64,000 nucleotides of DNA from Halosimplex aquaticum (GTDB lineage: Archaea > Halobacteriota > Halobacteria > Halobacteriales > Haloarculaceae). Below the pieces are notes generated by a model that saw only the letters and a list, made by a program, of their open reading frames with translations, searched no databases and had not been told where the DNA came from. The stretch lies in the NCBI RefSeq assembly GCF_028747785.1, contig NZ_CP118158.1, positions 4,030,001 through 4,094,000 of the forward strand. Reading direction: 5' to 3'. The position numbers were made by a program, and so were the translations under genes. How positions within the stretch are numbered: position 1 is the stretch's first letter; each line of letters starts with the position of its first letter. Positions 17,355-27,849 of the stretch are shown one piece after another.

Positions 17355-17567
17355 TCACTCCTCGATGAGCGGCGCGAACGGGTCCCACTCGAAGTAGAGC
17401 CCGGCGGCGCCCACGATCACCATGACGACCTGGACGGCGAGCGAGAGAATCGAGACGACGTAGCCAGCGGTGCCCCGCTCCTGGAGGACGAACAGTCCGG
17501 CGGTCATCACGAGCAGCGCCAGTCCGACGGCGAGCAGCGCCCGGAAGACAGCCTTGCTCGCGTGCAT
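17355..17567 (-). CDS. Small two-helix membrane protein
   Basis: 70 residues with two membrane helices (about 8-28 and 36-60) and a short acidic C-terminus. No family was recognised. A TTCTTTACCC element about 30 nt upstream of the ATG matches the leaderless TATA spacing seen for other genes here, which supports it being real. It stands between the secreted GH51 gene and the ABC importer operon; no functional link is evident. Confidence 0.55.
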   Translation of the reverse strand: MHASKAVFRALLAVGLALLVMTAGLFVLQERGTAGYVVSILSLAVQVVMVIVGAAGLYFEWDPFAPLIEE

Positions 17568-17695
17568 GCCACCTTCTTTCTCCGTCGCGGGTAAAGAACT
17601 ACTGGAAGGAACGGTCGACCCGGCCGGGGAACGGGTCGCGGTGAGTCGCGGTCGGTCTTCGGTGGACCCGCAGTCGGGCCGCGGTTGAACTGCGG

Positions 17696-18794
<1,099 letters not shown>

Positions 18795-18802
<8 letters not shown>

Positions 18803-19850
18803 TGATCGTCACCTCCCGGATGGTCAGCGGCACCTCGTCTGGCACCCGTTCGACGTAGTGGCAGGCCGCCGCGTGGGCGTCGTCGTCGCCGTCCAGCGGC
18901 GGGTCCTCGCGGACGCAGGTCTCGTCGGCCATCGGACACCGCGGGTGGTACGAGCAGCCCTCGGGGACGTTGACCGGATCCGGCGCGGCTCCCTCGATTG
19001 GGCGCATCTCCTCGCGCGGCGTGTCGAGGTTCGGCGTCGCGTTCAGCAGCGCCCGCGTGTAGGGGTGTTTCGCCCCCGTCAGGACGTCGTCGGCGGGACC
19101 GACCTCGATGAACTCGAACGCGTACAGCACCGCCAGCCGGTCGGCGAGGTTCGCCACCAGCGGCAGGTCGTGCGTGATGAAGACGATCGTGAGGTCGCGC
19201 TCCCTGGCGATGTCCTTGATCAGTTCGATGATGGAGCGCTGCATGAGCAGGTCGAGCGCGGCGGTCGGCTCGTCCATCACCAGCACTTCGGGTTCGAGGA
19301 CGAGCGCGAGCGCGATGAGCGCCCGCTGGCTCATCCCGCCCGAGAGCTCGTGCGGGTGCGAGCCGAGCACCTGGTCGGCCTCCAGGTAGAGGTCCGAGAG
19401 CAGGTCGCGGGCCCGCTCCATGCCCTCCTCGACGTCGTAGTCGTGGATGGAGAGCGTCTCGCGGAAGTGGTCCTCGATGGTCATCGTCGGGTTGAACGAG
19501 CTCATCGCCCCCTGGAAGACCATCGCGATCTGTCGCCAGCGGATGTCCTTGATGTCCTCGTCGTCGGAGCGGTCCAGCAGGTCGACCGACGGGCCGTCCT
19601 CGGGATGGAACGATATGTCGCCCGTGAGGACGCCCGGGTCGACGACGGCGTCGAGCAGGGCCGAGGCGAACATCGACTTGCCCGACCCGGACTCGCCGAC
19701 GACGCCGAGGATCTCGCCCCGCTGGATGTCGATGTCCACTTCGTCGAGGACGCGCGACTCCCCGCGGTCCATGTCGAAGGACACGGAGACGTCGCGCACT
19801 TCGAAGATCGGGTCCGAGACTGCTGCGGTGTGTGTCTGTTGCATCGTCAT
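18795..19850 (-). CDS. Oligopeptide/oligosaccharide ABC importer ATPase (DppD/OppD type)
   Basis: 351 residues from the ATG at 19850, which overlaps the stop of the DppC-type permease gene (ATGA); the much longer open frame upstream is the reverse of other coding sequence. Walker A GESGSGKSMFAS, signature LSGGMSQRAL, Walker B VLVMDEPTAALD and the C-terminal oligo_HPY motif CSYHPRCPMADETC are present. It pairs with the DppF-type ATPase on the cytoplasmic side of the importer. Position, overlap and family all support one transcript for the five transporter genes. Confidence 0.93.
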
Positions 19851-20836
19851 TCTTGGTAGGGCGCGTCGTCTTCGACTGTCTCTGCGTGGCGGGCGCGGAT
19901 GCGCGGGTTGAAGAGCTTCTCGGTCCCCTGCGCGAAGAGGACGAACCCGAAGGAGATGCCGACGATGGCGCCCATCGGGATGAGCAGCCAGTAGATGTAC
20001 TGCAGCGAGTAGATGGCGCCGTCGTTGAAGGCGCGGTTGAGCATGATACCCCAGTTCGCGTGGCTCCCGCCGAGCAGGCCGAGGTAGTACAGCCCGACGG
20101 AGCCGAAGATGACCCCGCGAGCGGAGTTGACGAAGTTGATCAGGACGTACGGCATGATGTTCGGCAGGATGTCGTCTCTGAGGATCCGCCCGGTCGGCGC
20201 CCCCATGATCCGCGAGGCCTCCACGTAGGAGTGGTCGCGGAGCGAGAGCACCTGTGAGCGGATCGACCGGGCGAGTCCGGCCCAGGCGTTGACCGTCAGG
20301 AGGATCCCGATTACCGCGGGGCTCTTCGGATCGAACAGCGCGACGAGCAGGATGATGAGCGGAAGCCCCGGAATCGTCATCGCGATGTCGGTCAGCGTCG
20401 TCAGGGCGCGGTCGACGGCGCCGCCCTTGTACCCTGCGACGGTACCGACCAGCGTCGCGACGATCGTCGAGAAGACCGCCCCGGCGGCGATCATCTGTAG
20501 CATCGGCGGCGTCGCGTGGACGACCCCCGACAGCAGGCTCCCGCCAAGGCTGTTCGTACCGAGCGGCACCGACCAGTCCTGGAACGGAGGGGTGAGCCGC
20601 GTACCCTGTCCCTGAGTCGGCGGATCGACGAGCATGACCCCGACGGTGCCCATCAGGATGTAGAACATGATGAGGATCGAACCGACCTGGGTCCGCCAGT
20701 CGTCCCAGGCGACCCTGATGGGGGTCAGGATCGCGATGTCGATCCACTCGCGGTAGATCTCTCCCTTCGACGCGGGCTGTCCGGCGGCCGTCGATGACTC
20801 GTCAGACTGACTGAACGAAGACGTCTTCTCAGCCAT
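19847..20836 (-). CDS. ABC importer permease (DppC/OppC type)
   Basis: 329 residues. A cytoplasmic N-terminus of about 45 residues (the OppC_N region) precedes a first helix and a family-typical extracytoplasmic loop; five further helices follow. The EAA-type loop is seen in HSYVEASRIMGAPTGRILRDDILPN, which contacts the ATPases. It starts 1 bp after the DppB-type gene and overlaps the DppD-type gene. With DppB it forms the membrane channel. The C-terminal 25 residues are charged and cytoplasmic. Confidence 0.92.
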   Translation of the reverse strand: MAEKTSSFSQSDESSTAAGQPASKGEIYREWIDIAILTPIRVAWDDWRTQVGSILIMFYILMGTVGVMLVDPPTQGQGTRLTPPFQDWSVPLGTNSLGGSLLSGVVHATPPMLQMIAAGAVFSTIVATLVGTVAGYKGGAVDRALTTLTDIAMTIPGLPLIILLVALFDPKSPAVIGILLTVNAWAGLARSIRSQVLSLRDHSYVEASRIMGAPTGRILRDDILPNIMPYVLINFVNSARGVIFGSVGLYYLGLLGGSHANWGIMLNRAFNDGAIYSLQYIYWLLIPMGAIVGISFGFVLFAQGTEKLFNPRIRARHAETVEDDAPYQE

Positions 20837-20837
20837 G

Positions 20838-21848
20838 TCAGTACGCCTCCCGTGAACCGGTGTTGCTGATACGCGGGTCGATCTTGCTGTACGTCAGGTC
20901 GGCGATGAGGATACAGATGAGCACGGCGAGTGTTATCATCAGGAACCCGCCCATCATCAGCGGGTAGTCCCGGTACTGGATCGCCCCCAGGAGGACCTCT
21001 CCGAGGCCCTGGTAGGCGAAGATCTGTTCGAGGATCACCGAGCCGCCGAACATGAACCCGACGGAGATCATGAAGTTCGTGTACATCGGGAGGACGGCGT
21101 TGCGGCCGACGTAGCGGGTCGCGATCCGCCGACCGGGAACGCCGCGCAGGTGCGCGACGCGGATGTAGTCCTCGCCGATCTCCTGGATCGCGTTGCCTCG
21201 CATCGTGATCGCGACGCCCCCGAACCCGGTGACGACGAGCGAGAGGATGGGGAGGATCGCGTGGCGCAACACGCTGACGATGAACTCGAGCGTCAGCGCC
21301 GGTTCGAGCCCTGATGCGTGTCGGCCCGACTGCGGCAGCCATCCCCACTGGATGGAGACGATGTAGACCAGGAAGATCGCAGCGATGTAGTACGGCACGG
21401 AGTTCAGGAACATCGACGCGATCGTCGAAGAGATGTCGAACCGCGTCCCTTCGAGGTAGGCCATCACCGCCCCAAGGATGATCCCGATCCCGAACGTCAG
21501 CAGTATCGATATCGAGAGGAGGAAGACCGTCCACGGCGCGACTTCGACGATGACGTCAGAGACCGGCCTCCCGTACTGGATCGACTGCCCCAGATCCCCC
21601 TGGAGGACACTCGTGACGTAGTTGTAATACTGGACGTGAAGTGGCGTCGACGGGTCGATGTTCGTGTACGTCTCGACCAGCGCGTTGATCTCGCGCATGC
21701 TGACTTCGTCGGAACCGCCGCTCCGCATCACCTGCGCCCTGATGAAATCGGCCGGCCCACCCGGGATCGCCCGCACCAGAGCGAACGTGATCGTGATGAC
21801 GGACACGAACGTTAGGAACGCCTGTCCCACTCGTTTGGCTACGTACAT
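20838..21848 (-). CDS. ABC importer permease (DppB/OppB type)
   Basis: 336 residues. MYVAKRVGQAFLTFVSVITITFALVRAIPGG is the standard DppB first helix, followed by a long extracytoplasmic loop of about 75 residues and five more helices. The EAA loop is GEDYIRVAHLRGVPGRRIATRYVGRNAVLP. It lies 75 bp downstream of the binding-protein gene, separated by a hairpin, and 1 bp upstream of the DppC-type gene. It forms the heterodimeric channel with that protein. Confidence 0.92.
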   Translation of the reverse strand: MYVAKRVGQAFLTFVSVITITFALVRAIPGGPADFIRAQVMRSGGSDEVSMREINALVETYTNIDPSTPLHVQYYNYVTSVLQGDLGQSIQYGRPVSDVIVEVAPWTVFLLSISILLTFGIGIILGAVMAYLEGTRFDISSTIASMFLNSVPYYIAAIFLVYIVSIQWGWLPQSGRHASGLEPALTLEFIVSVLRHAILPILSLVVTGFGGVAITMRGNAIQEIGEDYIRVAHLRGVPGRRIATRYVGRNAVLPMYTNFMISVGFMFGGSVILEQIFAYQGLGEVLLGAIQYRDYPLMMGGFLMITLAVLICILIADLTYSKIDPRISNTGSREAY

Positions 21849-21905
21849 CGATTATTGAAGAATGGTGGTATGAAATGGCATAACTGTTTCGCTCGATACC
21901 CCGCG

Positions 21906-21922
21906 GGCCCGGCGATCGGGCC
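21906..21922 (-). terminator. Intercistronic hairpin after the binding-protein gene
   Basis: GGCCCG and CGGGCC form a perfect 6-bp G+C stem around a 5-nt loop, two bases beyond the stop codon of the binding-protein gene and before the DppB-type gene. Such hairpins in transporter operons often give partial termination or protect the upstream message, making more binding protein than channel. That use here is inferred from position. Confidence 0.5.
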
Positions 21923-21923
21923 G

Positions 21924-23762
21924 TTATTTAGGCTTCGCCTGCAGCATCCCCCGGCGCGGGAGCCACCAGAGCGGGAACTTGGCCTGATAAGCCGGGTCGT
22001 CCGTCGGCGGGATCTCCCAGTTGTCCGTCCGGTACCAGGTAGCGTCGTTGATCTCGTGGATCTGGAGCATCGGCATCGCCTGGTTCGTGATCCAGGCGAG
22101 CTTGTCGGTGAGTTCCGCGTAGCGGTCGCCGCGAGCCGTGAGCAGCTCCGAGTGGAGCTTGGTGACGTCGAACTCCTGGAGGTCGCCGTCGGGTTTGCCG
22201 ACCGGCGGCGCCTTCACGCTCGTCGGGTCGATACCGAGGAACTCGATGTCGACGTTGTAGTACTGGTCCCAGACGTAGTAGGGGCTCGACCGCTGGAGCG
22301 TCCAGCCCGTCGCTGCGACCTTGTAGTTGTTGGCGAGGTAGTGGTCGGACCAGTAGGCCGACGCCTCGATGGTCTGCATCTCCGCCTGGATGCCCTCGCT
22401 TTTGAGGTTGTCGACGATCGTCTGGTAGAGCGGGTGCCAGTCGTTGTAGGTCGGCACCTTGATCGTGAACGCGAACTTGTCGCCGTTGGGCTTGTACCAG
22501 GTGCCGTTGTCCTTCTGGTAGCCCTCCTCGCGGAGCAGGCGCCGACCGCGATCGGGGTTCCGGTAGCGGTGCAGCGTGTCGGCCATGTCCTTGGAGACTT
22601 TGTTCCTCCACCGGTCGGACTTCTCGTTCTGTCCGTTGATGTTCCCCACGAGACCGCTGGGCGCTTCGACGGGCTGCCCCCAGCGACCGTAGTTGTTCGC
22701 ACAGGCTTTGCGGTCGACGAACTCGGAGATGGCCTGCCGGACGCGGACCTTGCCGAAGTCCTCGTCGTTGTGGTTGAACGGAAGCGACTGCCCCCACAGC
22801 GCCGGAAGCGCCGCCGACTCCATGGCGTCGGGGACGTTCTTGAAGACGGACTGGGGCGGGTTGTAGTTCCGGAAGGCGTCGACTTCCATCCCGACCAGGA
22901 CGCTCGCGGTGTCGCTCGACACCTTCTCCAGGTCCCAGTAGTCCCAGTTGATGTTGTCGGCGTCCGGGTGGTGCTCGTACTTCTTCATCCGGAGGCGGCT
23001 GCTGGAGATGTCGGTGACCTTGAACGGACCGTTACCGTGGGGCTCCTCGAACCGGTCGCTCCGGAGGTCTCCCCGGATGCTCGATTCCGCGGTCCCGGTC
23101 GTCGCGTCTTCCCAGCGCTCGACGTAGCTCTTGTACTTGCGCCACGGCGTCTCGAGCTGGTAGTAGTTCAGCCCGTCGTTGAACAGTTCCCTGCTGACGG
23201 TCCCGTCGAGGGTGAGCTCGACGGACTTGTCGCCGGAGCGGTTGATATCCGTCCAGAGTTTGCCCAGCGTCCCGTACGTGAGCGTGTCCGTGACCAGTTT
23301 CGCGTAGAGGTCGTCGGCGTTCACCGGATCGCCGGGGTCGCCGTTGTGCCAGGTGAGGCCGTCGCGGACCTTCAGTTCCGCCTTTTTGTCCCCGAAACTC
23401 GTGACTTCCAGCGCGTACGGCGTGATCTTCTCCTTGGCGATGTTGTAGCGCTGGAACCAGTCGACCTGCATGTCGTGGCTGAACGGCTGGGTCAGGTTGA
23501 GGTGGTTGAACTGGTAGTTCGTCGGGTTGACCGTGATCCCCTCGGTCATGGCGTTGTCCGCCGGGACGAAATCACCGCTGGAGGTGCCGTCGGACGTGCC
23601 GTCGCCGCCGTCGCCGGCGGTACCGTCACCGCCGTCACCGTTGTTGGAACACCCTGCGAGCGCGGCGGCGCCGCCCATCGCGCTGGCACGGAGGATGTGC
23701 CGGCGAGACACCTGGCGCCGTCGCTCTGCTGCCCTGTCAGTCGGCTTGCCATCTGATGGCAT
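21924..23762 (-). CDS. Family 5 solute-binding lipoprotein of the ABC importer (DppA/OppA type)
   Basis: 612 residues. A Tat-type signal with VSRRHILRASAMGG leads to a lipobox ending in LAGC (Cys38), so the protein is exported folded and lipid-anchored outside. A Gly/Asp/Thr-rich linker of about 30 residues follows. The binding domain shows family 5 landmarks: DGLTWHNGDPGDPVNADDLYAKL, VRQAISEFVDRKACANNYG and a long C-terminal lobe. It delivers substrate to the permease pair encoded just downstream. A GATATAAAAAG TATA box lies 23-32 nt upstream of the ATG. Its neighbours suggest arabinose-containing oligosaccharides rather than peptides; this is inference. Confidence 0.9.
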   Translation of the reverse strand: MPSDGKPTDRAAERRRQVSRRHILRASAMGGAAALAGCSNNGDGGDGTAGDGGDGTSDGTSSGDFVPADNAMTEGITVNPTNYQFNHLNLTQPFSHDMQVDWFQRYNIAKEKITPYALEVTSFGDKKAELKVRDGLTWHNGDPGDPVNADDLYAKLVTDTLTYGTLGKLWTDINRSGDKSVELTLDGTVSRELFNDGLNYYQLETPWRKYKSYVERWEDATTGTAESSIRGDLRSDRFEEPHGNGPFKVTDISSSRLRMKKYEHHPDADNINWDYWDLEKVSSDTASVLVGMEVDAFRNYNPPQSVFKNVPDAMESAALPALWGQSLPFNHNDEDFGKVRVRQAISEFVDRKACANNYGRWGQPVEAPSGLVGNINGQNEKSDRWRNKVSKDMADTLHRYRNPDRGRRLLREEGYQKDNGTWYKPNGDKFAFTIKVPTYNDWHPLYQTIVDNLKSEGIQAEMQTIEASAYWSDHYLANNYKVAATGWTLQRSSPYYVWDQYYNVDIEFLGIDPTSVKAPPVGKPDGDLQEFDVTKLHSELLTARGDRYAELTDKLAWITNQAMPMLQIHEINDATWYRTDNWEIPPTDDPAYQAKFPLWWLPRRGMLQAKPK

Positions 23763-24428
23763 GCCCTATTGTACTAAATTAAGGATATAAAAAGTTGTTG
23801 GTGTTGTCAACAGACGAGTCTGCGTACCGGTTGGAACAGTCGCGCAGAACGGGCGGAAGGCCGTCGCGATTCCCTCGATGTGAAAGAGACGATCGCAAGA
23901 CAGCAGTGATCTGATTGGTTCGTCGGCTGGATTACTGCGGGTCCTGATAGGAAGCCGGTCCTGCGACTCGATCCGCCGACGGCGCGGCGACCGCGACCGT
24001 GACAACCGGCGTCAACGTCGGGGATGCGCCCACCGAACGCGAAGCGGAGACCACGCCGGGAGGCGTGTTGGCAGATCCCGTCGGTGAGAACAGCGGCCTC
24101 GTCGCTGGACTCCGGGCGATCGGCGGTCGGCAGGCGAGCGCCGCATCGCGACTGGCGGCCGGGGGGCGCCCGCAGGCCGCGTTGGCCGTTTTTCAGCGTT
24201 CCCGCTTCCCGTAGTCGTCCGACGCCGGGACGAGTCTCCGGTCGGCGGGTCCGGGAGGCGGGGATCGGTCGCGTCGAATTGGTGAGACGTGACCGGACGT
24301 TCCGTTCGATGATCACCGTCGGCCCGGGAGAAGAAACGGGAACGACCGCACGAGGTCGGCGGCCGATCGGGATGTATCCATGCTCTCGAACGCAGAGCGA
24401 CCGGGTCTGTGCCCGGTCTACGGCGGCG
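23763..24428. other. 666-bp intergenic region upstream of the importer operon
   Basis: No convincing gene was seen: the open frames here have no recognisable protein features. The left edge holds the importer promoter (TATA at 23784-23793) and the TGTTG-T-CAACA inverted repeat at 23802-23812. The TCCGA-N5-TCGGA operator found at the pentose genes was looked for here by eye and not found. Confidence 0.5.
23784..23812 (-). promoter_or_regulatory. Importer operon promoter with adjoining inverted repeat
   Basis: Read on the minus strand, CTTTTTATATCC is a strong archaeal TATA box about 27 nt before the binding-protein ATG. Directly upstream is TGTTG-A-CAACA, a 5-bp inverted repeat with a one-base centre, placed where a regulator would affect TFB/TBP binding. 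Confidence 0.55.
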
Positions 24429-25925
24429 TCACTCGACGGAGATGCCGGCGACCGTGGCCGGTTCGAGTTCAGCGGTGATGGTGCCGTCGTTGTCGACGCT
24501 CACGTCGAGCTCGTCGGCGGTGAACGCGTCGGCGTTGTCGGCGTCGACCTCCAGGTCGGGCTCCTGACCCTCGAAGAGGACCTGCGCGTCGACGTCGTCG
24601 CCGGTCGCGTCCTCGACGGTGAACTCGACGGTGTGTGCGGCGCGGGTGTCGAGGTTCGTCGCGGTGACGAACACCTCGCCGTCCTCGTCGACCGAGGCCG
24701 AGGCGCCGACCAGCGGCAGTTCCTCGTCGTCGACCTCGCGCGTGGGCGTCTCGATCGAGGTGGTGACGGCCTCGTTGCCCTTGTGGGGCTTGTAGAGGTC
24801 GTAGACCCGGTAGGTCGGACGCGCGAACGCGTCGTCGCCCTGGGTCTCGACGAGGCACTGCAGGACGTTGACCGTCTGGGCGATGTTGGACATCGTCATC
24901 ACGTCGGCGTGGTCGTTGAAGATGTCGAGGACCGCGGCGGCCGACAGGGCGTCGAGGACGGTGCCGGGCTGTTCGAGGCCGGTTCCGCCCTGCGCCTCGG
25001 GGTGCCACGAGCCCCACTCGTCGATGATGACACCGATGTCGCGCGTGGACGCGAAGGCGTTGATCGCGGAGGCGAGGCGCTCGATGTGGTGGTCCATCTC
25101 CAGCGCCTCGAGGAAGAACTCGTCGTAGTCGTCCTCGTCGGCCTCGGCGACGGACATCGTGCGGCCGTAGTAGTGGTGCAGCGTCAGGTGGTCGAGCGGG
25201 TAGTCGACGCCCCACGGCGTGCCGCCGACCTCCTCCATGAACTGGTGGTTCCAGTCGTGACCCTCGAACCCGCAGGCGATGAGTTCGAGGTCGTGGTCGA
25301 GCATGTGCGCGGTCTGGGTGCCGACGTACGTCGCGAAGCGGCGGTACTCCCGGGCGTACTGCTCGGGGTCCATCTGGCCGCCACAGCCCCAGTTCTCGTT
25401 ACCCAGGCCCCAGTACTTGACCTCGAAGGGCTCCTCGCGGCCGTTCTCGCGGCGTCGGTCGGCGAGCGTCGTGTCGCCGTCGTAGTTGACGTACTCGACC
25501 CAGTCGGCCGCTTCCTGCGGGTCGCCGGAGCCGACGTTGGCGGCGAGGTACGGCTCGGTGCCGACGCGCTCGCAGAACTCGAGGAACTCGTGGGTCCCGA
25601 AGCGGTTGGACTCCTCGGGCACCATCTCGCGGCCCTGGCCCCAGAAGAGGTTCCGACGGCGGGGTCGCTCCTCGCGGGGGCCGATGCCGTCTTCCCACTG
25701 GTAGTCGTCGGCGAAACAGCCGCCGGGCCAGCGAAGCACGGGCATCTCCAGGTCGTCGAGCAGTTCGACGACGTCCTCGCGGAAGCCGTCCTCCTCGACG
25801 GAGTCGTCGGTGAAGATGCCGTCGTAGATACAGCGCCCGAGGTGCTCGGCGAAGTGGCCGTGGAGTTCGGGCTCGATGCGGTCGATACCTGCTTCTGTGT
25901 GAACGGTGACGCGGGCGTTTGCCAT
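24429..25925 (-). CDS. Intracellular alpha-L-arabinofuranosidase (GH51)
   Basis: 498 residues from the ATG at 25925, about 30 nt after a TATAAAA box; the longer upstream frame is not supported. There is no signal peptide, so it acts in the cytoplasm. GH51 landmarks are clear: HGHFAEHLGRCIYDGIF near residue 22, RWPGGCFADDYQWEDGIG near 65, acid/base Glu177 in YWGLGNENWG and nucleophile Glu303 in IIDEWGSWH, followed by a C-terminal beta-sandwich. It would free L-arabinose from imported oligomers. It sits between the importer operon and the pentose-oxidation genes on the same strand as both, which fits that role. Confidence 0.92.
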   Translation of the reverse strand: MANARVTVHTEAGIDRIEPELHGHFAEHLGRCIYDGIFTDDSVEEDGFREDVVELLDDLEMPVLRWPGGCFADDYQWEDGIGPREERPRRRNLFWGQGREMVPEESNRFGTHEFLEFCERVGTEPYLAANVGSGDPQEAADWVEYVNYDGDTTLADRRRENGREEPFEVKYWGLGNENWGCGGQMDPEQYAREYRRFATYVGTQTAHMLDHDLELIACGFEGHDWNHQFMEEVGGTPWGVDYPLDHLTLHHYYGRTMSVAEADEDDYDEFFLEALEMDHHIERLASAINAFASTRDIGVIIDEWGSWHPEAQGGTGLEQPGTVLDALSAAAVLDIFNDHADVMTMSNIAQTVNVLQCLVETQGDDAFARPTYRVYDLYKPHKGNEAVTTSIETPTREVDDEELPLVGASASVDEDGEVFVTATNLDTRAAHTVEFTVEDATGDDVDAQVLFEGQEPDLEVDADNADAFTADELDVSVDNDGTITAELEPATVAGISVE

Positions 25926-25953
25926 ACAGACGTATGGTATCCCGAGGCCGTCG

Positions 25954-25960
25954 TATAAAA
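25954..25960 (-). promoter_or_regulatory. TATA box of the intracellular GH51 gene
   Basis: On the minus strand this reads TTTTATA, ending 29 nt before the ATG at 25925, which fits a leaderless transcript and supports that start over the longer open frame. Confidence 0.5.
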
Positions 25961-26083
25961 TGATCGGTCCGAACGGCGGCGAGCGGCCCGATGTGACCGC
26001 CGAGACGACTCTCGCGGACTGGATGGACCGAGGTCCGTCGTTCGCGGCAGAGACGAGCCGAACGGCGGCGGCCGCGGGGCGGC

Positions 26084-26953
26084 CTACAGCTGTTCGACGG
26101 TGTTCTCGAGCGTGCCGACGTTCTCGATCTCGATGTGGATCTCGTCGTCCGCTTCGAGGGTCACGTCGTCCGGCGGGATGATCGACGTGCCGGTGAGCAG
26201 GGCGGTCGACTCGGGCACCTCGTTGTAGCGAGTGTAGTAGTCGACCAGTTCCTCGCAGGTCCGGACCATCTCGCTTGTCGAGGTCGAGTCCTCGAAGACG
26301 GTGTCGCCGTCGCGGATGATCTCCATGCGCATCTCGACGTCGAGCGGGTCGCCGATGGCCTCGTCGGTGGCGATGCAGGGACCGATGGCGCAGCTCTTCG
26401 CGTAGATCTTGCTCTGGGGCAGGTACAGCAGGTTGTCGCGCTCGATGGATCGACTGCACATGTCGTTGCCGACGGTGTAGCCGACGATCTCGTCCTCGTA
26501 GAGGATGATCGTCATCTCGGGCTCCGGCGCGTCCCAGTCGGAGTCGCCGCGGATCCCCACTGTCTCGTTCGGACCGACGGTCCGGCTCGGGGTCGCCTTG
26601 AAGTACACCTCGGGACGGTCGGCCTCGTAGGCGTCGAGGTACGCCTCGGCGAGGCCGCCCTCGTCCTCACGGGACTCCTGACTGATGGCGTATGTGACGC
26701 CGGCGCCCCAGATCTCGTCGGGGTCGAGCGGCCGAACGAGGTGCTCTCGGACGGTCGACAGTTCGACGGTCGGCGCTTCGTCGATCAGACCGCGCGCAAC
26801 GTCGTCGACGGTCTCGTCCGTCAGCGACGCGGCGGATGCGAGTTCGAGAAACGACGTCGGTTCTGCTTCGGTCGCCGTGAGATCGTACGCTGCCGACTCG
26901 TCCTCGACGATCAGCGACGGAGACTCCCCTCGCTCGATGCGATAGTAACGCAT
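26084..26953 (-). CDS. xacE: 2-keto-3-deoxypentonate dehydratase (FAH superfamily)
   Basis: 289 residues with a fumarylacetoacetate-hydrolase C-terminal domain: EIWGAGVTYAISQESR starts it, WDAPEPEMTIILY holds the metal-binding Glu residues, and VGYTVGNDMCSRSIERDN is the next conserved block. In Haloferax and Sulfolobus an FAH-type enzyme dehydrates 2-keto-3-deoxy-xylonate or -arabinonate to 2-oxoglutarate semialdehyde; this protein fits that family and lies next to the upstream pathway genes. The symbol is by analogy to Haloferax. A TTTATA box lies 24-31 nt before the ATG, and a near-perfect copy of the shared TCCGA-N5-TCGGA palindrome is at 27042-27056. A generic FAH hydrolase is the alternative. 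Confidence 0.85.
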   Translation of the reverse strand: MRYYRIERGESPSLIVEDESAAYDLTATEAEPTSFLELASAASLTDETVDDVARGLIDEAPTVELSTVREHLVRPLDPDEIWGAGVTYAISQESREDEGGLAEAYLDAYEADRPEVYFKATPSRTVGPNETVGIRGDSDWDAPEPEMTIILYEDEIVGYTVGNDMCSRSIERDNLLYLPQSKIYAKSCAIGPCIATDEAIGDPLDVEMRMEIIRDGDTVFEDSTSTSEMVRTCEELVDYYTRYNEVPESTALLTGTSIIPPDDVTLEADDEIHIEIENVGTLENTVEQL

Positions 26954-26975
26954 AGTCCCTCATGGTGAGTTCTTC

Positions 26976-26983
26976 GATATAAA
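26976..26983 (-). promoter_or_regulatory. TATA box of the deoxypentonate dehydratase gene
   Basis: On the minus strand this reads CTTTATATC (to 26984) and ends 23 nt before the ATG at 26953. It supports that ATG rather than the nearby out-of-frame ATG. Confidence 0.5.
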
Positions 26984-27041
26984 GATTGTGTTGACGGCGT
27001 TGCCCGCGAACTCGCCCCGTGTGAGCGAATGTCAAATCCCG

Positions 27042-27056
27042 TCCGGAATCGTCGGA
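27042..27056. promoter_or_regulatory. Putative pentose-regulon operator, copy 3
   Basis: TCCGG-AATCG-TCGGA differs at one base from the TCCGA-N5-TCGGA palindrome found before the pentonate dehydratase and pentose dehydrogenase genes. It lies 89-103 bp upstream of the deoxypentonate dehydratase ATG and abuts the stop codon of the IclR regulator gene. Confidence 0.5.
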
Positions 27057-27818
27057 TCAGGCGTGCTGGAGGTTGACTTCGATGATGTTCGCCGTGCTGA
27101 GGACCTCCGAGGGGATGGTCTCTTCGAACCGCTCGCCGTTCATCCGGCTCTTGGGGGCCGAGACGCTCACGGCGCCGACGACCCGATCGTCGGTGACGAT
27201 CGGGGCCGCGACGCAGCGGACGCCCTCGACGCGCTCCTCGTTGTCGATCGCGTAGCCGCGCTCGCGGATCGCCTCTAGTTCCTCTTCGAGTTCGTCGCGG
27301 TCGGTCACCGTCTTGCTCGTCACCGGTTCGAGGCCGTGTTCCTCGATGATCGCGTCGCGTTTCGCCTCGCTCACCCAGGCGAGGATGGCCTTGCCCATCG
27401 CCGTCGTATGGAGGTCGACCTCCATCCCCTCGTAGGTGTCGAGATTCACAGATCGCGACCCCTTGACCTTGTAGAGGAAGATACCGCGACCGTTCTCCTC
27501 GATCATGAGGTTCGCGTGCTCGCCGGTGTCGCTGGCCAGCTGTCGGACTTCGCCCTCGGCCACCTGAAAGAATTGAGAGTCCGCGCGTGCGCGACCCCCC
27601 AGGTTCAGAAACCGGACGCTGACGCGGAACGTGCGGTCGTCCTTGACGAGGTAGCCGGCCTCCGTGAGGGTCTTCAGGTGGTCGTGGACCGTGCTCCGGG
27701 GTTTCTCGAACCGCTCCACGACCTCGGGGAGCGTCGCCCCACCCATCTCGTGCACCGTTTCGATGACGTCGAGGCTAGTCGCAGTGGACTTGATCGGCGG
27801 GTCCTGTTCGACGTGCAT
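27057..27818 (-). CDS. xacR: IclR-family regulator of pentose catabolism (XacR-like)
   Basis: 253 residues. Winged helix at about residues 10-60 (KSTATSLDVIETVHEMGG, then KPRSTVHDHLKTL), then an IclR effector domain with DLHTTAMGKAILAWVSE and ERVEGVRCVAAPIVTDDRVVGAVSVSAPKSRM. In Haloferax volcanii the IclR-type XacR activates the xylose and arabinose genes; here the gene lies between two pathway genes and is divergent from the pentonate dehydratase gene. A perfect 19-bp palindrome at 27850-27868 sits in the shared promoter region and could serve both autoregulation and activation. Assignment rests on family plus context. Confidence 0.85.
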   Translation of the reverse strand: MHVEQDPPIKSTATSLDVIETVHEMGGATLPEVVERFEKPRSTVHDHLKTLTEAGYLVKDDRTFRVSVRFLNLGGRARADSQFFQVAEGEVRQLASDTGEHANLMIEENGRGIFLYKVKGSRSVNLDTYEGMEVDLHTTAMGKAILAWVSEAKRDAIIEEHGLEPVTSKTVTDRDELEEELEAIRERGYAIDNEERVEGVRCVAAPIVTDDRVVGAVSVSAPKSRMNGERFEETIPSEVLSTANIIEVNLQHA

Positions 27819-27849
27819 ACAGATACCACGGTCCCCGACCTACATTAAT

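Noticed and set aside
23807..24316. A 169-codon minus-strand frame in the importer upstream region
   Set aside because: Composition is Arg/Pro/Ser-rich noise without domains, and it runs over the importer promoter.
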